Assembly: GCA_034336665.1 (NCBI GenBank)
Contig: CM067590.1
Span: 3,071,748 to 3,135,747 of the forward strand
Source: Luscinia megarhynchos
Lineage: Eukaryota; Chordata; Aves; Passeriformes; Turdidae
Length of the DNA stretch: 64,000 bases
Reading direction: 5' to 3'
Made by a program: the position numbers and the translations under genes. Below the pieces are notes generated by a model. The model had not been told where the DNA came from. It did not search any database and was given only the letters and a program-made list of their open reading frames with translations. Below, piece after piece: positions 57,115 through 64,000 of this stretch (the stretch's first letter is position 1; the number at the start of each line of letters is the position of its first letter).

Positions 57115-60100
57115 CTGCAAGCAGGAGGGGAGAACAGCCATTAAAAAGGAGCAGAGGTTGAGATGCAGCCCCTCTCCCAGCGTGGTACCTCTGTCATTAG
57201 TGTCTGACAGAAATAGTCCCACCAGCCTGCACCGTGTGGGGCAGGAGCAGCCAGAGCACAAAGCACCATTCCCAGTGGGAACTGCCCCAGAGCCCAGAAA
57301 CTCACCCCACGTCTATCCCCAGCCTGGCTAGGTTCTGGGTGAGCACAGCCAAACCTGCCACAGGCAGTCAGTGCTGCCTGCACCACCAAAGGCAGCAAGA
57401 CCTTGCCACAAGCTTCTGGTGACACCACATCCAGCTGGGCACCACTCCAGGCATGGACAGCCACGTTCACAGGGCAGGGAGGGCCCTGCAGTCCTGGGCA
57501 GCACTGGCAGGGAGAGGAGGTGCCAGCACCTGGGCCACCCCTGCCTGGAATATCTTCCTGTGCCATTTACGGAAAGGAGCCTCCAAATAGCCCAGATCTA
57601 GAAACCGTGGGATCATAAAAATGGTTTCATGGCTCATAAAACGAGGGGACTTTAACCTCCCTGGCACACAGGGCAGGAGTGAACAGCCCCAAGCTCGGGG
57701 TCAATCCTCCTGAGCTGGCTGGAACAGTAGGTGGGTCCCCTATGAGACAGCAGCTGCCACCCCTTCACAGATGCTCCAGAACTGGTGACACACATGTCAC
57801 CTGCAGGCAAGCTGGGTGTGCCTGGAGCCAGCAGAACCACGTCCTGTGCCACTATTTGCCGAGGCTTAGCCATGGCTTTCGCTGTCACCTGTCACTGCTC
57901 CTGGCTGGCTCCTGTGAGCCCCAGCAGGTCGGGGTGTGTCACCGCTGGGCACGGCTCCCGGCCACTCACAGCCTCCTGGGAGTATGCAGCAAAATCGGAG
58001 CAAGGCCATCATAGCAGGGGCAGCCCAGAGCCTGGGGGCCACGGGACTGGCAAGCACAGCCCAGGATGAGGCTTGCCCAGGTGCCCGGTGTTCCCTGCAT
58101 CCGGAGCATCCTGGCTCATCCCCAGCACTCTGCCCGTGCTTTCTTCCTGCAGCGATTCTGGTGACCGAGCTTCCCCTGCTCACCTCCAGCCCTCCTGGGA
58201 TGCACCACCCTCCCACAAAGCAAAAGCAAGCAGGGCTGGGCCCCAACCAGGAGCCTTTTTAACCTTTCCTGGGGCAGGAGCACGCGGGTCTCATTAGCTG
58301 GGACATCCTGGCCAGCCCCAGGCGATGCCTCACCGCTGGAACTGCTGCCCAGCCCTGTGCCCAGCCCTGGTGGCTCAGTCTCTCTGCCTGAAGCTGTACC
58401 CGGCTCAATTTACCTGCTAATTCCCCTGCTGTGATTCACTCTTGCTCTTTTATTACCCCCACCGACCTGGATAATGAAAACCATCTGCCCACGCCTCTTA
58501 CCATGCTTGGGGGGGAAGAAGTGCCGGCTCAAAGGGGACCCCCTCACCCGGGAGCGCTGGAGGGGAGCAGGGACAGAGAAACCAGCTGAGCTGTTATCAG
58601 CACTCCCGGCCAGCTCCACGCAAGCGGAACGGCCCCTCCCAGAGCTGCACCCAAAACATTTACCTCCCTCAGCTCCGTCTGGTGCTGCGGGACTGCAGGG
58701 CCTCGGGGGTCCTGGACTTGCCTCCCCCATGCTGGGCTGCCCCCGGCCCAGCCACGCACCGTGAGAGGTGCTGGGCACAGCACATTGCCACCAGTCTGGC
58801 CTGAGACCTCCACCATAAGGAGACACCTGGGGCACTTTCCAGGGTCCCCCCATCCTGGGGGTTCTGCATAGGGCTGCAGAGCTGCAGAGCACCCACCCTG
58901 TGCCCACCCTGAGCCAAGGGCTGCCCCCAGACCGGCTGATGCACACAAACATCCCAGCACGTGTCCAGTGTCGCTCTGTGCCCGCCCTAGACCCTCACTG
59001 CACACCCTCAGTGCCACCATCCCCTCGTGGGCACTGCTCCCTGCAGGGCCAGGGGGACACAGCGTCCCCCCAGTGCCCGGTGCTGCCCTCACCCCCGGCC
59101 ACGCTGCACTTACTGTCCAGGGCTCTGTCGGGGCAGGGGTCCCCATGCTCCGGGGAGGCCACACGGGACACTCAGCTGCGCTGTGAGTGCCGGGGTGTGG
59201 CCGGGGTGGCAGCGATGGGGTGTGGGGGGGTGGCTGCGAGGCCCTGATAAGGTCAGCAGCAGGGAGTTGTGAGGAATTCCAAGAACCACGTTGGGCTCAG
59301 TGCCTTGTCCCCACATTCCTGTGCTGCCGTCACCCTGCTGCAGCCGGTCCCGTGGCTGCTCTTGACCCCGACCCCATGCACCAACGTGTCAACACACCAT
59401 GTGCCCATGTCTCAATACACTGGCACAGCAGTGTGGCCATGCAGCCACAGACCTCACTCCAGGCGCTTTCTGCCCCTCCATGAACGCAGCTACAGCACTG
59501 AGAGCCCTGAAGCTTCAGTGAGAACCTGGATGTCCTGCTGTCCCCCCACCCTGTCAGCCCTAGAGGAGCCCTGAGGGAACATCGCAGGGATAGCCAGGGC
59601 TCTCCTGTCACACCACGGGGCCTCCGTGCTGATAACCCCGTGTTTGTCCAGGCGGGTGCCACAGCAGCCCTGGCACTGCTGCTCCCAGCTCCCTCCTTCC
59701 CTGGGACACACACAGAACCTGGCCTGGAGACCTCTGGCACCTGCCAGGATAAAGCCAGGACTGTGGCACGGTGTCCTTGGTGCCTGGATCTGGCTGGATC
59801 CCAGTGCAGTGGGTGACATTGCCAGTGCCCAGAACTGCCCTCCCTCCTGGCACGGGGTGGCACAGCCAAGCTGGCAATGCTGTGCCAGGACGCTCAGCCC
59901 TGTGCTGAGCTGGGGTGGGACATCCCTGTCCTCATCCTCTCTGCCCACTCCACCCAGGATGCCCCTCCCAGCCTCTCTGCTGCCCCAGCACGGCACTGGT
60001 GCAGACAAACCCCGGCTGTGGCTGCTGGGGGTGCCACTTACCCCTGTGAGCCCCTTGGTGCCCCGTTCCCGCCCGGGGTGGCGCTGGGGACGCCGCTGTG

Positions 60101-60574
60101 CTGTGGCTGCCAGGCTGTTCTGCGTTTCCGGGCAGGTGAGCGGAGCCTGTTTTACCGTGGGGCTGAGCCAAAGTCCACAGGTGATGCCAAGGAGCCAGGA
60201 GCACTCCACGCCCGCCCCAGGGTGTGTGCTGGCACTCGGGCTGGCACCGGGAAGGGTTGAGGCCCCACTGCCCCAGGAGAGAGCCCTGGAATGCTGGCCC
60301 TGGGCAGAATCAGGACCTGCAGCAGCCTGGGCATGGACAGAGACCCATGGCCACGTGGTGATGGCACCTTGGGGCACCCAGGAAACCAGGTTGCCATGTC
60401 TCCCTTTACCTGGGCAGCATCACCCCTTTCCTCCCAGCATCCTGGGTGTCACATACCCCTTCTCCCCCCATCCTCTGCCCATACAATGAGGGAACAGCAG
60501 AGACCATCCCTAACATCCCCATCCCAAACCTTCCATCCCCATCCTCCCAGGATCCCCAACCCACCGGTGGCTCC
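57115..60574. other. MISP upstream region
   Basis: It should contain the first MISP exon(s) and promoter. One donor-like site on the minus strand (CCTGGACA|GTAAGT, exon end at 59114) is a candidate 5' UTR exon. Nothing else is supported. The open frames around 59490-60489 on both strands have no homology I recognise. Confidence 0.5.
59114..59230 (-). other. MISP: Candidate 5' UTR exon of MISP
   Basis: On the minus strand, sequence ending CCCTGGACA is followed by the strong donor GTAAGTGC. The left end of this presumed first exon is not defined. Nearby CTTATCAG is a GATA-type site. This is inference only. Confidence 0.25.
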
Positions 60575-62802
60575 AGGCTGGTTGTTCACACAGTTTATTT
60601 GCTCAGTTTGGGTGTTTTACAAACAACGGGGTGGGGAGGGATGGGATGGGGAGGGGAAGGGAAAGGAATTCAAACGGCTTCGGCACAAGTGAAAAGCTCA
60701 GGGGTACGGGAAGTGCACTTCAGCAGAGCCGGGCAGGGGACAGGGGGGCTGTGGGGCGGGGTGGGGACGATGCCGGGCCCACCCCTCACTCCTCTCACAC
60801 CCCAGCCCCGGCCCGGGGGTCTGGTCCTGCTCCCCACCGCCCCAGGGGCCGGGGTGGGCTCAGGGTCAAAGCCAACCGAGGGGCAGGGGGTGCTGAGGGC
60901 AGGAGGGAGCCCCAGCTTGGGCTGGGGGATTGCAGGGCCCAGGGTGGGATGGGGTGGGTGGTGCTGGCCCCTGATGTCGGGTGGCAAGAGGTGACATTCC
61001 CCCGGACTATGGGGGCAGATGCCCTGTGCACCCAGCCCATGCCCTGCTTTGCAGCAATGGGGCTCCAGTGATGGCCAGCAGTGGAGGGGGTAGGAGAGGC
61101 CCTGATTCCCCTGGCAGTGCCCTCCCAAAGCCCCCCTTTCCCCAGCCCTGCCTCTCCCAGATGCTGTGGGTGCTGGCTGGGGCTCAGGACAGGGGTGGGA
61201 CCATGAGCCCTCCCCCCCTCAGCCCTGCAAGGATTCTACTGGGGGGAAAACTGCAGCCTGGGTGGTAACTGGGAGACAACTGGGATGTCATGGGGACAGG
61301 AGGGTGTCACTGCTCACACAAGGGGAATGTGGGGGAAAGAAGGCTCAGCCTTGGGGAAGCTGAGCCCCATCGCTGGCTGCTCAACCACCTGTGTCCTGGT
61401 GAGCTGGGCAGCATGGATGCTGCTCCACACATGCTTTGGGGGATCCCTGGGGACTTGCCCAGCCTCACAGCAGAAGAAACCTTCTCACACTCATACAAGG
61501 ATCCCTTGCTAGTGGCTGCACCCTGCCCAAAGCTCTTGGAGTATCTGAGCTCTGCCAGCCTGGGTGCTGCAGCTCAGGGGCAGCTGATGTGGGCAATGGA
61601 GAACAAAAACCAGGGACCGCCCCCCCCCGCCTGCCCCAGCTGGTCTCAGTGGGGAGAAAACGCTGGTGCTGGTGGTGAAATCCCCACTGAAGGGCTGGGG
61701 TGCAAGGTGGGGCAGCAGGGAGGCTGCCCTCTTTGGGACACCAGACCCCTGGCAGCTCCCAGTGCCAGTACTGGGACAAACTGGGCTGCCCCACTCCCCT
61801 GGGGGACCCAATGCTGCAGCCTGGGACCCCAGAACGTGGCTCTGCAAAGCTGGTACTGCTGGGTGGCAGAGGCAGGAAGGGGACAGGATGCTGGGCCACA
61901 CTCCTGCTGCCACGAGGAAACACAGGACCCCCACCCCATTCCTGCCCCACAAGGCTGGGTCCCCCCAGGTTCCCCTTCCCTTGCTGGCATTGCCCCAGGA
62001 GGACACAAGCGCTGCCCACAGCCCAGGGGCACTGAGCAGCAGCTGAGACAGAGGAATGGCTGTCACTGCCAGCACCAGAGTGGGGGCTCCAACAAGTGGA
62101 GCTGAGCCCAGGAGGAACAGAGCAGGCCTGGGGAAAGGCTGGGTTGACCCTCAGGAGCCCTGGTGGTCCTGGCCATTACCACAGCCGAGTATCAGGGAGG
62201 GGACGCTGCCCTCAGTGCCCTTCCCTTGCCTGGACACGCTCTGTGTGAGGGCCTGGGGCCTGCAGGGATGAGGACACGAAATGGAGCAGAGATGTCCATG
62301 GGCAGCCAGCAGGGAGCAGACCCAGGCCTTTCCCCACTGGAGAAGTGGGTGATGGAGGCACAGAGGGAGGGGCTGGCACAGGGCTGGGTCCTGTGCCCAC
62401 CGTGGGTCCCGCTGGTGGCGGCTCCTGGGGAGTCATCTACGGACACAGCGTCGTCCTCCGACCCCCTGCCCGGCAGCTCCATCCTCCGGCGGCGGCTGGG
62501 ACGATGTGGGTGACAGAGGGAAGGCCCCGGTGCCGGTGGCAGGGGGGGATGAGGCCGGGCTGTGGCGGGGTGGGCGCGCTGTGGGGCGAGGGGGGGTCAC
62601 TAATAAATACCACAGGCAGCACTGGTGGGGGGTGGCAGGGGGCTGGCATCGGGCAGACGGGGCGAGCTGCTGCTGCCCGCTGCGGCCCCGTTGGCACCGT
62701 GTTGGATCTCCCCGGTTCTGCAGAAAGAGGGTCTGTGTGTCCAGTGGGGGGTGAGCCAGGCCTGGCGAGCAGGGGCCGGGGCGGAGGGGCTCGGCGGGGG
62801 GC
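60575..62802 (-). other. PALM: PALM 3' UTR
   Basis: It runs from the PALM stop to about 20 nt past AATAAA at 60594-60599. It is GC-rich and about 2.2 kb long, with no competing gene. Confidence 0.65.
60594..60599 (-). promoter_or_regulatory. PALM: PALM polyadenylation signal
   Basis: TTTATT on the plus strand reads GCAAATAAACTGTGTG on the PALM strand, so AATAAA is followed by a GT-rich element. Confidence 0.7.
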
Positions 62803-63371
62803 TCACATCACCGTGCAGCACTTGCAGCGCTGCTTCTTCACATCTGCCTCCTGCTCGGCCTCCTTGGCATCTGTGGCGTTGGCGCCCGGCTGCTGCCCGC
62901 CCGCGCCCTCCTCGCCCAGCGGCTGGGCGGCCGCCGGCTCCAGCGCCGTGCCGTTGGGCGGTGCGTGGTCCTTGTGTGCCGCCTCCGGCTTGCTCTCGGC
63001 ATCCTCGATCACCACCAGCTCTGCCTTGATGGTGCCCTCCAGCCCCAGCACCTTCTTGGTCTCGTTCTCATCCTCCACGTTCTGGTAACCCATGAAGATC
63101 ATGGTGACGGGTTGCTCCTGGCTGGGCTCTGTCCCCTCGCCCGCTGGCACCTTGGCTTGCAGCCCTGTGATCTCCCGCCGCGGCGTTGGCTTCTGGCTGC
63201 CCGGGGCGCTGCCACCACCCCCTTTGCCAGCCTTGGCTGGGGTCTGGCGCCCGGCAGCTTCGCTCAGGGTGGCCTCGTCTGCCTTGTGCAGGAGCTCGTC
63301 GACCTCGGAGGAGCTGAGGGGGTGAGCCCCGTTCTGCAGGGCCCCGTCCTCGGCACTCACCGCATGCACCA
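62803..63371 (-). CDS. PALM: PALM (paralemmin-1), last coding exon
   Basis: Paralemmin-1 is a lipidated coiled-coil protein of the inner plasma membrane that influences cell shape, filopodia and dendritic spines. This exon gives the C-terminal 188 residues: VVHAV, HPLSSSEVDELLHKADE, RREITGLQAKV, EQPVTMIFMGYQNVEDENET, KKVLGLEGTIKAELVVIEDA and an acidic, Ala/Gly/Pro-rich tail. It ends KKQRCKCCTVM before TGA (62805-62803). The last four residues, CTVM, form a CaaX box for prenylation, and the two upstream cysteines are the palmitoylation sites known from the family (human ends RCKCCSIM). The acceptor is GTCCCCACAG at 63372. The frame runs on upstream but is intron. Earlier exons, including the coiled coil, lie beyond 64000. 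Confidence 0.95.
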
Positions 63372-64000
63372 CTGTGGGGACAAGAGGAGGGAGGGTGAGG
63401 GGGGCTCGGGAAGGGGGCACAAGATGATCCGGGAGAGCTCCTGCTGGCATGACCCACCCAGCCCCAGCTCCTGTGTGGTCAGCGAGCAGCCCCTTCCCCT
63501 CTCCAAAGGTCACTGAGGCTGCAACTCTCACATCATCCCAACCCTCCCCTCAGAGGAGCTGCTGCCAGACCCTCTCTCATCACCTGGCTCCTGCCCAACA
63601 GCAGCCAGGGAGACCGAAGTAAAAGCCCAATGGAAGGAGGTGTTCCCGAAGCCTCAGGCTCAGCGAGCCTGCGGGAGCCGTGGCCGTTTGCCAGGCCACC
63701 GACAGCCGGCCAAGCTGCCCATGGCGGGACAGTGTCTGCTGGCGCCCGGCTCGGCCGGGGCTGACGTGACACCATGCAGCAGGTCACCACCGCCACCTCT
63801 GGGACCCCAGCGACGCTCAGTAGCTTTCCCACCACCTCCTGCCACATCCAGGACTGCTGCACCTGGTGGCCCCGTGCCCGGCGGGGATGAGGCTCTCCCG
63901 CCCCAGCTGCTCCTGGCACTGGAGGCAGAGATGGCGCCGTGGCCAGAGTGACCACAGGGTGTTGAGTTTTCCACCTGACCTGGGGCACCATGTGATGGTC
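63372..64000 (-). other. PALM: PALM intron (partial)
   Basis: Sequence upstream of the last PALM exon to the window edge. I found no sequence resembling the coiled-coil or middle exons of paralemmin. Confidence 0.7.

Noticed and set aside
57590..57660. CR1 tail near GATCATAAAAATGGTTT
   Set aside because: Resemblance is limited to a few words; the adjoining CR1 blocks are absent.
59490..60489. 287- and 295-codon open frames on opposite strands upstream of MISP
   Set aside because: They overlap each other, are Pro/Ala/Trp-rich and have no recognisable domain.

Overview
The window is vertebrate nuclear DNA, almost certainly from a bird. The evidence is CR1 LINE 3' ends with typical avian wording (392-544, 13350-13615, 19081-19141), compact introns, and a block of genes matching human 19p13.3 (PLPPR3, PTBP1, MISP, PALM). 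In birds this block is expected on a small GC-rich microchromosome; that placement is inference. All genes are split by introns, so most long open frames are shadows or intron read-through.

Layout: PLPPR3 (+) enters from the left with its last two coding exons (136-1826) and a G-rich 3' UTR ending near 2570. PTBP1 (-) spans about 4735-32200. I could place all 15 coding exons, with canonical splice sites and phases that add up to 556 codons plus stop. It starts in a CpG island at about 31400-32700 that carries inverted CCAAT boxes and a cluster of YY1-like sites. From 32.7 to 47.2 kb I see no convincing gene; the main feature is a roughly 26-bp minisatellite (42110-42970) built on the palindrome CCGGTACCGG. 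A KIAA1958-like gene (+) follows at 47309-51061. It combines the N-terminal domain of KIAA1958 with a Crypton-derived, catalytically degraded tyrosine-recombinase (DUF3504) domain. A second GGTACCGG-type minisatellite lies at 52330-52815. MISP (-) occupies 53065-57114 with all coding exons present, and the window closes with the last exon and 3' UTR of PALM (-).

The genes are not an operon. As known in other vertebrates, PLPPR3 and PALM encode neuronal or plasma-membrane proteins, PTBP1 a nuclear splicing regulator, and MISP an actin and spindle-positioning protein. The order and relative strands of PLPPR3-PTBP1-MISP-PALM match human; the KIAA1958-like gene is the extra member, lying between PTBP1 and MISP and flanked on each side by a GGTACCGG minisatellite.

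The points I find most worth a second look are: the KIAA1958-like gene, with a possible 105-nt in-frame retained intron and a possible extra exon; the two related minisatellites around it; the loss in PTBP1 of the serine that is a PKA site in mammals; a CR1 insertion 57 nt upstream of PTBP1 exon 9; and the absence of the poly-glutamate box in PLPPR3.
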